Shown in pieces: positions 7,525 to 15,159 of a DNA stretch of 64,000 bases; position 1 is the stretch's first letter; the number at the start of each line of letters is the position of its first letter. Position numbers and translations under genes: made by a program. The notes under the pieces were generated by a model. It was given only the letters and a program-made list of their open reading frames with translations, ran no database searches and had not been told where the DNA came from. This DNA is from CAZMGT01 sp964565895 (lineage in GTDB: Bacteria > Armatimonadota > Zipacnadia > UBA1398 > CAZMGT01), in assembly GCA_964565895.1 (NCBI GenBank), contig CAZMGT010000015.1, positions 1 to 64,000 of the forward strand. Reading direction: 5' to 3'.

Positions 7525-10197
7525 CTACGGCAGAACCTGCACCTGCTCGCGCGGCAGATCGAGCATTAATCCCCGCCCGTGCACCGTGGTAATCAGCGAG
7601 CGGGCGAACTTCTTGCCCGCGACCTGCCCGATGCGCTCGACGAGATGAAACCGGTGGTAGCGGATTTGGTTTGGCTCGACAAACTCCTCTTCGCCCCATA
7701 TCTTCCGATACAGCTCGTCGTAGCTAACGCACTCCTCGGGCCGGTCGGCAAGCGCCGCGAGAAGGTCGAATTGTTTCGGGGTGAGCTTAACCACCTGCCC
7801 GCGGACGACAACCTCAAGGGGCCTGCTGCGCACAATGCGCAGGCAGGCCTGCCGCGCGGGCTTTGCGGGCTCGGCGGGAACCGGAGCGGCCGGCGAGAAG
7901 ACATCCGGCACTCCCCGAGCGGCGCACCTTTTGCCCGCAGCTTCGCGCAGCGCGCTCGCCAACCGCTCGGGAAGCATTAGTCGGAGCAGCTCCGGGCTTG
8001 CCCCAAGCACGTCCTCGGCGCTGTTTACCCCTCCCTCAAGCAGGCGCAGCAAATACCCCCGCGTCAGCCCAGCCACCCCCAGCCGAGCAAGCTCCAACCC
8101 CTGCGCCGGGCAGGAGTGCGCCAGGCACGCCTGCAACGTCGCCATGCGCTCGGACAGGCCGCGCCAGCTAGGGTGATGCACATCGACAAACGCCCTCAGC
8201 GCGGCGACGATCCACGCCAGATCCGCGCACAGCTCGACGAGCGCGCCAGCAAGCATGCGGTGGCGCTGCTCCACGGTACGCGTCGGCTCGCGGCCGATCC
8301 AATCCCAGGCGGCAAGGGCCGCTTTTGCAGCGCGCGCGCTGGGCGGCGAGCCGGGGGGATAGCCGACAAGCTCGGCGACATCCGCCGCGCAGCCCTGCTC
8401 CGCGAGAAGGCGGGCCAGCCGGCGCTCGTGCACGAGGGCCTCGACCTCGCTGCGCCACAGAGGGACAACCACGCGCCGGCCGTCGTGGCACAACGCGGCG
8501 CGGACGAGAATTTCCAGCTCGCACAGCGACTCGCTCTCCAGCCCCTCTGCCCAGCGGGCGAGCTCAAGGCACGTGGCGGCGCCCAGGCCGTGGGCCGCCC
8601 CTAGCGCGAGCGCCGGGCTTGGGCAGAGCCCCCCGCTGTTGCGCAAAACCAACCCCTCGGCCTCCAGCTCTGCCAGCGCGGCGCGCGCGTCGTCGCCGGC
8701 AAGGCCGCCTTCCCGTCGGGCAAGGGTGTGCTCGGCCACCGCGGCGAGCTCCTCCGCGCCGCAGCCGGGGTGCGCCGCGACATAGCGCGCGGCGATGTCG
8801 GCCAGGCTTTTGTCACAAAGCGCGCTGTGCAGCGCGGGCAGCTCGCTCTCCACATACACGGCGAGGAGCGAGTCGCGGGCAAACTCGTTCTCGGCGAAAA
8901 GCATCGCCCGGCCAAACGGCATTTTCTCCACGCCGCCCAGCCGCCCCGCGCGCCCGGCCATGTTCTCAAACTCCGCGCGGCTAATCTCGCCCGCCCCCCA
9001 CTGCTCCCCGCGAGCGACGGTAAGCCACTTGCGGTGGTCAATGAGCACATTGCGAAAGGGCAGGTTCATGCCCATGGCCAGCGTAGCCGTGGCGCACACC
9101 GCGCGGATCTCTCCCAAGCGCGCGTGTCGCTCGACGACCTCGCGCTCCTCGCGGGTAAGGTCCGCGTGGTGCACGGCGACGCCGCTTTGCAACAGGCGCT
9201 CGAGGTGGGCCTTGGCGGTGGTTTCCTCGAGCTGAGCGAGGTCGCGCAGGGCGCTTGCGGCGGGCGCTAGCCCGGCGAGCTGGCCAAGCTGCGCCGCGGC
9301 GGCGAAGCACATGCGCTTTGAGGGCAAAAACAAAAGGCAGCTCTCGCCCCGCGCAAGCAGCACCCGCGCCGTAAGCACCATATCGCGCAACACAGCGTCT
9401 TCGCGCAGCCCGTCCAATGGGCTGCCGCTCGCGGCAAGCGCATCGCGGGCCTCCTCGCCCCAAAGGTCCTCCATGCCCCAGGTCTGCGAGTTGTGCTCGA
9501 GGTAGTGAAACTCGCCGCGCAGGACAACGCCCTTGCGCAGCTCAACGGGGCGCTGCTCTTCTTCGAGGACGTCGGCGTCGAGCCACTGCGCGGCTTCGTG
9601 CCCGTCCGCGGTCGCCGCCGACAAGGCGATGATCCTCGGCCCGCAGGGCAGGCTGAGCACCTCGGCGAGGAGCATTTCCAGCGCCGGGCCGCGCTCAGGG
9701 TCGCCTACAAGGTGCAGCTCGTCAACGACGATCAGCTCCGCGTTGGCGAGCAGGTGCGGCTGCTGCGCGGAAAGCGCCTGGAGCTTTTCCGCAACGCCCA
9801 GGCAAATGTCAAACTCGCCCCGGCGAATTAACCTATCGTACTCCCGCCGCTCGCGCGTGGTAACGACAACGCGCAGGCCCACGGGCCCCAGGGCTTCGCT
9901 CAGCTTCTCGAACTTCTCCACGGCGAGCGCCCGCGTGGGGAGAAGGTAGAAGCTGCGCTGGCGCCGGCGCGCAGCGTCGATCGCCGCGAGGTCGCCGATA
10001 AGCGTCTTTCCCGCGGAGGAGGGGGCGAGGACGAGGAGATTGCGCCGGCGGCCGGGCGGGCCGGGCGAACTTGCCAGAAGCCCAAACTCAGCGATCGCCC
10101 GCTCTTGCACGGGGAGCAGCGTCGCCCCCCAGTGTGCGCGCAGCGCGGCGATAAGCTGCTCGGAAAACCCATAACCCTCAAGCGCGGACATTTTCAT
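7525..10197 (-). CDS. Ski2/Hel308-like superfamily 2 helicase fused to an OmpR/PhoB-type winged helix
   Basis: 890 residues. Helicase motifs in order: Q-motif-like LLPVQERAI, Walker A APSSAGKT (58-65), motif II DELH (159-162), motif III LSAAT, motif IVa-V ATATLAMGMNLP and motif VI GRAGR (about 415-419). A winged-helix and helical ratchet-like region follows, with a helix-hairpin-helix segment (LARLGVAGLTRGYLLRLL) as in Hel308. The last ~100 residues are a response-regulator-type DNA-binding domain: KLTPKQFDLLAAL, ELYRKIWG and TTVHGRG. That fusion is unusual. Start ATG 10197 is preferred over GTG 10212 because GGAGG lies just upstream. Probably a DNA repair or replication-fork helicase; the sensor role of the tail is inference. 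Confidence 0.88.
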   Translation of the reverse strand: MKMSALEGYGFSEQLIAALRAHWGATLLPVQERAIAEFGLLASSPGPPGRRRNLLVLAPSSAGKTLIGDLAAIDAARRRQRSFYLLPTRALAVEKFEKLSEALGPVGLRVVVTTRERREYDRLIRRGEFDICLGVAEKLQALSAQQPHLLANAELIVVDELHLVGDPERGPALEMLLAEVLSLPCGPRIIALSAATADGHEAAQWLDADVLEEEQRPVELRKGVVLRGEFHYLEHNSQTWGMEDLWGEEARDALAASGSPLDGLREDAVLRDMVLTARVLLARGESCLLFLPSKRMCFAAAAQLGQLAGLAPAASALRDLAQLEETTAKAHLERLLQSGVAVHHADLTREEREVVERHARLGEIRAVCATATLAMGMNLPFRNVLIDHRKWLTVARGEQWGAGEISRAEFENMAGRAGRLGGVEKMPFGRAMLFAENEFARDSLLAVYVESELPALHSALCDKSLADIAARYVAAHPGCGAEELAAVAEHTLARREGGLAGDDARAALAELEAEGLVLRNSGGLCPSPALALGAAHGLGAATCLELARWAEGLESESLCELEILVRAALCHDGRRVVVPLWRSEVEALVHERRLARLLAEQGCAADVAELVGYPPGSPPSARAAKAALAAWDWIGREPTRTVEQRHRMLAGALVELCADLAWIVAALRAFVDVHHPSWRGLSERMATLQACLAHSCPAQGLELARLGVAGLTRGYLLRLLEGGVNSAEDVLGASPELLRLMLPERLASALREAAGKRCAARGVPDVFSPAAPVPAEPAKPARQACLRIVRSRPLEVVVRGQVVKLTPKQFDLLAALADRPEECVSYDELYRKIWGEEEFVEPNQIRYHRFHLVERIGQVAGKKFARSLITTVHGRGLMLDLPREQVQVLP

Positions 10198-10229
10198 CGG
10201 CGGTTCCTCCACTGGCTGAGGTACCGCTC

Positions 10230-10258
10230 ATAATAGCAAACATTTGTTTGCATTGCAA
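10230..10258 (-). promoter_or_regulatory. Helicase promoter with palindromic operator in the spacer
   Basis: Read on the minus strand, a -35 TTGCAA (10253-10258) and a -10 TATTAT (10230-10235) are exactly 17 bases apart. The spacer contains a perfect inverted repeat, GCAAACA-AA-TGTTTGC (10236-10251). Transcription would start near 10223, giving a leader of about 25 bases before the helicase ATG. The core CAAAC-N4-GTTTG resembles the Gram-positive LexA/DinR box (CGAAC-N4-GTTCG) with one change in each arm. Confidence 0.7.
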
Positions 10259-10560
10259 GGCAAAAAATCCCGCCGGGGGCAAAAAACCCCCTGCCGGCCC
10301 CCGACCGACCATTCCGGAGTGTGACACGCGGTTGCGAGACGACAAACCTGCAGCGCGAGCTTTTCCACCGCGCCACGCTTGACCCGCCGCCTCCGTCCGC
10401 GAGAGCGGAGAGAACTAGCTGGCCGGCGGAAAGCGTCTCAGCGCAGGCCGGGGGGCTGGGGCCACGTTTGCTCTCGCCCAGCGGGCAAAAAATCTCGCCG
10501 CGGGCAAAAATGCTTGCCCCGGGGCGGGCCATCGCGCGGGCTCCGAGCCTTGGTCGAGGC
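10259..10560. other. Intergenic region with repeated GGCAAAAA motifs
   Basis: No gene is supported between the helicase promoter and the transporter terminator. The stretch holds GGCAAAAA(A) at 10259-10267, 10278-10286, 10484-10492 and 10503-10510, with a fifth copy at 10558-10567. On the minus strand these are TTTTTGCC runs following GC-rich segments. One lies in a possible hairpin (GGGGG, TTTTTTG loop, CCCCC at about 10275-10291), another in GGGCAA-N6-TTGCCC (10502-10519). They may be weak terminators that insulate the helicase promoter from transcription entering from 10635. Confidence 0.4.
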
Positions 10561-10609
10561 AAAAAAATTTTCCGCCGCGGGCCACATGCGCTTCTCCCCG
10601 CGGCGGAAA
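10561..10609 (-). terminator. Rho-independent terminator of the ABC transporter operon
   Basis: A perfect 13-bp stem (TTTCCGCCGCGGG at 10569-10581 with its complement at 10597-10609) encloses a 15-base loop. On the minus strand it is followed at once by a T run (10561-10567). It begins 26 bases after the stop of the binding-protein gene, exactly where a terminator is expected. Confidence 0.85.
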
Positions 10610-10634
10610 CTCCTCTCAACGTCACCCGCCCGCG

Positions 10635-11639
10635 CTAGCCCACGGGATAGATCAGGTCTTGAATCTCTGGCTTGTCCAGGTTCTCCTTGGTAACCACGGT
10701 AACGCCCGTGTCAATCCGCTTTTGCACGGACTTGCCGTTGATCGTGTCGATCGCCGCCTTAACGCCCTCGTAGCCCATCTTAAACGGGTTTTGCACGATA
10801 AGCGCCTGGATGGTCCCCCGCTCCAGGGCGTCGACCTCGGTCTTGGAGGCGTCGAAGGCCACCAGCTTAACCTTTCCCGCAAGCCCGCGCTGCTCGATCG
10901 CGGCCGCGGCGCCCACGCCGCCCGGCTCGTTTGCGGCGAAAATGCCCGCGAGGTCCGGGTGCGCGGTAAGCATGTCCTCGGTAACTTTGCGCGCCGTCTC
11001 CGTGTCGCTCTGGCAGTAGAGCACGCTGCACAGCTCGATGTTCGGATACTTGGCGATCTCCTCGCGGAAGCCCTTCTCCCGCTGGTCGGAGCTCTCCGCG
11101 CCCTTGAGGAACGGGATCAGCCCCACCTTCCCCCTCTCGCCGATGAGCTCGGCCAGCTTGCGCGCGGCGATCCTCCCACCTTCCACGTTGTCCGTGGCCA
11201 CGAAGCTCACCGGAATCTCGTCGTTGTTAATCCCGGAGTCGATGGTCACCACAACGACGCCCTCGTCCTTCGCTTTCTGGGCGACGGTAATTAGCGCGTC
11301 CGCGTCGCACGCGGCAAAGACAAGCGCGTCAATGCCGCGCTCGATGAAGTCCTCGATAATCCGCTTTTGCTGCTCGATTTCGCGCTCGTCGGCGGGCCCG
11401 TTCCAGAGGATTTTCGCGCCGAACTCCTCGGCTGCTTTCTCCGCCCCCGCTTTAACGCTCAGCCAGAACACATGCGCCGTGCCCTTGGGGACGACGGCGA
11501 TCTCTAGCTGCTTGCCCGCCTGCTCGCCCGCGGCGCCGGGCGCGGGGCTGGCCTGCTCCCCCGCCTCCTTCCGCGCGCAGCCCAGGGCAAGCAGGGCCAC
11601 AACTGCCGCTACACAGGCAATCGCCGCAGCTCTTCGCAC
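10635..11639 (-). CDS. Sugar ABC transporter substrate-binding lipoprotein (ribose/xylose type)
   Basis: 334 residues. A lipoprotein signal ends in the lipobox LALGC, giving Cys21 as the acylated residue. The mature part is a type I periplasmic-binding protein of the RbsB/XylF family: IAVVPKGTAHVFWLSVKAGA at the start, DALVFAACDADAL, VVVTIDSGIN, SFVATDNVEGGR, AANEPGGVGAA and LVAFDAS. It captures a monosaccharide or cyclitol outside the membrane and delivers it to the permease encoded 18 bases upstream. The ligand cannot be told from sequence. No ATPase gene accompanies the pair. Confidence 0.92.
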   Translation of the reverse strand: MRRAAAIACVAAVVALLALGCARKEAGEQASPAPGAAGEQAGKQLEIAVVPKGTAHVFWLSVKAGAEKAAEEFGAKILWNGPADEREIEQQKRIIEDFIERGIDALVFAACDADALITVAQKAKDEGVVVVTIDSGINNDEIPVSFVATDNVEGGRIAARKLAELIGERGKVGLIPFLKGAESSDQREKGFREEIAKYPNIELCSVLYCQSDTETARKVTEDMLTAHPDLAGIFAANEPGGVGAAAAIEQRGLAGKVKLVAFDASKTEVDALERGTIQALIVQNPFKMGYEGVKAAIDTINGKSVQKRIDTGVTVVTKENLDKPEIQDLIYPVG

Positions 11640-11657
11640 AGCAAATCCCTCCTGCCA

Positions 11658-12650
11658 CTATCCAGCGCGTCGGCGACGGCGCCAGTAGTCGATGTACACG
11701 GCAACGACAATAATAGACCCGATGGTAATATCCTGCCAATGCTCGGGCACGCCTTTTTGGTTTAGCCCGTTAACGAGCACGGCCATGATAAACGCGCCGA
11801 CGATCGTCCCGGCAATGCCCCCCTCGCCGCCCATCAGGCTCGCCCCGCCGATAACCGCGGCGGCGATCGCCCGCAGCTCATACCACAGCCCGGTCGTCGG
11901 CGAACCTACGGTTAGCCGCGCCGTATGGAGCACGCCGGCGAGGCCGGTAAGCAGCCCGCACAGGGCGAACACCGCCGTCTGATAGCGCTCCACGGGGATG
12001 CCAGAAAGGCGCGTGGCCTCCATATTGCCCCCCATGGCGTAGGTATAGCGCCCCAGGCGCGTCCGCTTAAGGACAAAGTGCCCGGCGATCGCCACGAGGA
12101 CCATAATCACCAAAAGCAGGGAGATCTCCACCTTCTCCCCGTGCCAGGAGCCCACGGGAAAGCGCCAGGAGAGAAAGTGTAAGCTCTGGGGCAGGCCGCT
12201 TACCGTGTGCGCGCCGGTAATGTGCTTGGCCACCCCGCGGCACACCATGAGCGTGCCCAAGGTAACCACGAACGAGGGCATGCGCGCCGACGAGGTAAGA
12301 AAACCGTTGAGCAGCCCAACCAAGCTCCCCACGGCTATCCCGCCGACGATCCCCGCCCACAACGACCCCGTGCGCACCATAAGCAGCGCCGTGGTCACGT
12401 TGCTCAGGGCGAGGAGCGAGCCTACGGAGAGATCGATCCCCGCGGAGATAATCACGAACGTTTCCCCCACGGCGACGATGCCCAGGACGGCCGTTTGCTC
12501 GCCGAGCTGGAGCAGGTTGCGTATCTCAAAAAAGTGCTCGGTGGTGACCGCGAAAAAGATGGTCAGCGCGACGAGCGTGGCAAACGGCCCGAGCCTGTCG
12601 GAGAGCTCCAGGGCGCGCTGCTTCCAGGTAATCTCTTGCGCTTGCTTCAT
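11658..12650 (-). CDS. Sugar ABC transporter permease (RbsC-like)
   Basis: About 330 residues with eight to ten hydrophobic segments. The family signatures are clear: LGIVAVGETFVIISAGIDLS near residue 55, FVVTLGTLMVCRGVA, YAMGGNMEATRLSGIPVERY, and AAVIGGASLMGGEG near the C-terminus. It forms the membrane channel of a ribose/xylose/inositol-type importer. The ATG at 12650 fits the family start; the frame runs further upstream to a TTG but those residues are not membrane-like. The gene precedes the binding protein, and the Gfo/Idh/MocA gene lies 111 bases upstream on the same strand. Confidence 0.92.
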   Translation of the reverse strand: MKQAQEITWKQRALELSDRLGPFATLVALTIFFAVTTEHFFEIRNLLQLGEQTAVLGIVAVGETFVIISAGIDLSVGSLLALSNVTTALLMVRTGSLWAGIVGGIAVGSLVGLLNGFLTSSARMPSFVVTLGTLMVCRGVAKHITGAHTVSGLPQSLHFLSWRFPVGSWHGEKVEISLLLVIMVLVAIAGHFVLKRTRLGRYTYAMGGNMEATRLSGIPVERYQTAVFALCGLLTGLAGVLHTARLTVGSPTTGLWYELRAIAAAVIGGASLMGGEGGIAGTIVGAFIMAVLVNGLNQKGVPEHWQDITIGSIIVVAVYIDYWRRRRRAG

Positions 12651-12761
12651 CTTCTCCAGCGTTGTGCAACAGAGCTTGGGCGAGTCCGAGGGATAATACC
12701 CAAAGGGCCGCTCGGCCGTCAAAGGCTTGCCGCGGCCGCTTTAGGCGGCGCACAGCGGCGC

Positions 12762-13844
12762 CTAGGACTTCCCCAGCCACAGGTCAATGGGTTTTTTCGC
12801 GTCGGTCTCAAACGGCAGCTCCACGCGCTGGCCCGTGGCCGCGGAGTGATATGCGGCGAAGATGATCTCAAGCACCGCGCGGCCGTCCTCGCCCGTCTCC
12901 AGCGGCTGCTTGTCGTTTTTCACGCAGTCTACGAAGTGCTCCATCTCTTGGGGAAAGCCGTAGTTCCAGGCCTCCTCAAACACGGTAAAGCTCCAGCCCA
13001 CCGTGGTTGCCGCCTTCTCTACGGCGTAGTCGTAGCCCACGCGGCTGTAGGTGTGGATGGCGATTCCGCGGAGCAGGTCGGCGTAGGCCACGCCCTCCGA
13101 GCCATAGGCCTCGGCGCGGTCGTCCATCCCGCCGTGCTTGGCCCAGCTCTCCTCAGCGACGCACTGCACCTCGCCCTCGAAGTTGACGATGATCACCGCG
13201 TTGTCGTCGCCCTTCGTGCGCTCTTTCCAGACAAACGTGCCCATGTCGGCATAGACGCTCAGCGCGCGCGGCTTGCCCAGCATCCAGCGAAAAAACTCAA
13301 ACGCATGGCAGCCCATGTCCATGGTTACCCCGCCGCCGGACAGCTCCACGTCCCAAAACCAGGGCGAGTGCGGGCCGTCGTGCTTTTCGGACTGCTTCAG
13401 CATGTAGATTTTCCCCAACGCGCCTTGGTCCACAAGCTGCTTCAGGCGGACGTATTTTGGCGTAAAGCACAGCTCCTCGGCATACATCAGCTTAACGCCG
13501 GCCTTCTTGCACTCCTCGATCATCATGTCCGCCTCGGCGAGGTTCATGCACAAGGGCTTTTCGCAGACGACGTGCTTGCCCGCGCGCGCCGCGGCAACGC
13601 ACGCCTCGGCATGCAAATAGTTGGGCAGGCACAGGTTTACCATCTGGATCTCGTCCAGCTCGAGCATCTTGCGATAGTCCGTAAACCAGTGCGGAATGCC
13701 GTGCTTTTCGGCAAACGCCTTCGCATGCTCCTCAGTGGGCGAGGCGACGGCGACGATCTCCGCGTCGGCGACGCGCTTGAGCGCTTCGGCGTGTATCTCC
13801 GCGACAAACTGCGAGCCAACAATTCCCACGCCAACCTTGCTCAT
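12762..13844 (-). CDS. Gfo/Idh/MocA family NAD(P)-dependent oxidoreductase
   Basis: 360 residues, cytoplasmic (no signal). A Rossmann fold opens with VGVGIVGSQFVAEIHAE, followed by NLCLPNYLHAEACVAAARAG and the family motif VCEKPLCMN with the catalytic Lys. The C-terminal domain contains GGGVTMDMGCHAFEFFRWM. Members oxidise inositols, glucosides or other sugars at a secondary hydroxyl. Start ATG 13844 is supported by GGGAGG about six bases upstream. Its place upstream of a sugar importer suggests it acts on the imported sugar or cyclitol. Confidence 0.9.
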   Translation of the reverse strand: MSKVGVGIVGSQFVAEIHAEALKRVADAEIVAVASPTEEHAKAFAEKHGIPHWFTDYRKMLELDEIQMVNLCLPNYLHAEACVAAARAGKHVVCEKPLCMNLAEADMMIEECKKAGVKLMYAEELCFTPKYVRLKQLVDQGALGKIYMLKQSEKHDGPHSPWFWDVELSGGGVTMDMGCHAFEFFRWMLGKPRALSVYADMGTFVWKERTKGDDNAVIIVNFEGEVQCVAEESWAKHGGMDDRAEAYGSEGVAYADLLRGIAIHTYSRVGYDYAVEKAATTVGWSFTVFEEAWNYGFPQEMEHFVDCVKNDKQPLETGEDGRAVLEIIFAAYHSAATGQRVELPFETDAKKPIDLWLGKS

Positions 13845-14059
13845 AAGCCGCTCCCTCCCGGCAAACCTCAGCGGCGCAAGTTTCGCTTCGCGCGCAAGCA
13901 AAACCTGCCGCGGCGCATCCCATCGCCTTCGCGGGGCGCCCGCCTGGGGCGCGGCTGGGCCCGAGGCGAACGCTCCGCAAAAGCATCGCGCAGCCCCCGC
14001 CGCTGTGGGCGGTTTTCGTTTGCTAAAACGCCGGCGCGGGGGTAAAGTGATCGCGGGAC

Positions 14060-15157
14060 ATGGGCAGGAGCTATATCCTCAGTGCCGCGCTTACCCTCGC
14101 CTGCGCTGCGCTGGCCATTGCCCTGGGTTGCGTGCCCATGGGCGGACCTCCTGGGCCGGCGCCCGGCGCACCGACCGCTTCGCCCGCGCCGCGGGCGCCA
14201 ACGCCCCCCGCGCAGCCAACTCCGACGCCTGCGCCAGGCTCCCCAAGCGCGCCCACTGCGCAGCCCTCGCCGACCCCAACTCCGACGCCCCCCACGCCGA
14301 CACCCTTGCCCCCCACGCCCACGCCCACCCCGCGCGAGAAGCCGCTATATGGCCTGTGCTTTGGGCCGTACATTTCCGGCGACCCCACGCGCGGCGACAC
14401 GGTGAGCGCGGAGCAGCTCGCCACGCTCCTGGAGACCATCGCCCCCCACTGCCGCGCCGTGCGCACCTATGGCGTCTCCGCGGGGCTAGAGCGCGTGCCT
14501 GCGCTGGCCAAGCAGCGCGGGCTGCTCGTTGCCGCGGGCTGCTGGCTCGGGCGAGACAGCCAGGCAAACGCCGCGCAGGTGGCCAAGCTCATCGAGCTTG
14601 TCGGCCAGGGCGTGGTGGACATTGCCGTGGTGGGCAACGAGGTCCTGCACAGGGGCGACTTAACCGCGGAGCAGTTGCTCGGCTATATCGCCCAGGTAAA
14701 GCAAGCCGCGGGGCAGGCGGGCGTGCCCGTGACCACAAACGAGTGCTCCTATATCTGGCTGCAAAACGCGCAGCTTGTCGCCGCGTGCGACTTGGTTATG
14801 GCGAGCATCTATCCGTTTTACGAGCGCCAACCGATCGACGCGGCGCTGGCCAGCCTGCGCGCAAGCTTTGAGGCTTTGGCCGCCGCGGCGCAAGGCAAGG
14901 AGGTTATCGTAGGCGAGACAGGTTGGCCCTCGGCAGGCGAGGACATGGGCCCGGCGCACCCCAGCGCGCAAAACGCCCAGCGTTATCTGTACGAGTTCGC
15001 CGCTTGGGCGGGGGAGAACGGCGTGCGCTACTTTTACTTCGAAGCGTTTGACGAGCCGTGGAAGCGCCAGTTCGAGGGCGAGCTCGGCGCGCACTGGGGC
15101 CTGTGGACGACGGAGCTTGAGCTAAAGTTTCCCCTGCCCGGCGAAGGGGGCGGATAG
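14060..15157 (+). CDS. Lipoprotein with GH17-like glucanase domain
   Basis: 365 residues. A lipoprotein signal ends at Cys24 (LAIALGC). It is followed by a ~70-residue Pro/Thr linker with PTPTPTPPTPTP repeats (about residues 35-92), a spacer typical of surface-anchored enzymes. The catalytic barrel begins at YGLCFGPYISGDP. The two family acids are visible: Glu194 in VVGNEVL (proton donor) and Glu286 in VGETGWPSAGED (nucleophile). The C-terminal HWGLWTTELELK is also typical. GH17 enzymes act on beta-1,3 or mixed-link glucans. The stop is two bases before the next gene's GTG, so the two are coupled. Confidence 0.88.
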   Translation: MGRSYILSAALTLACAALAIALGCVPMGGPPGPAPGAPTASPAPRAPTPPAQPTPTPAPGSPSAPTAQPSPTPTPTPPTPTPLPPTPTPTPREKPLYGLCFGPYISGDPTRGDTVSAEQLATLLETIAPHCRAVRTYGVSAGLERVPALAKQRGLLVAAGCWLGRDSQANAAQVAKLIELVGQGVVDIAVVGNEVLHRGDLTAEQLLGYIAQVKQAAGQAGVPVTTNECSYIWLQNAQLVAACDLVMASIYPFYERQPIDAALASLRASFEALAAAAQGKEVIVGETGWPSAGEDMGPAHPSAQNAQRYLYEFAAWAGENGVRYFYFEAFDEPWKRQFEGELGAHWGLWTTELELKFPLPGEGGG

Positions 15158-15159
15158 CG

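Noticed and set aside
12207..14045. A 612-codon plus-strand frame
   Set aside because: Antisense to the permease and oxidoreductase genes. Composition is typical of a shadow frame, with no signal or domain.
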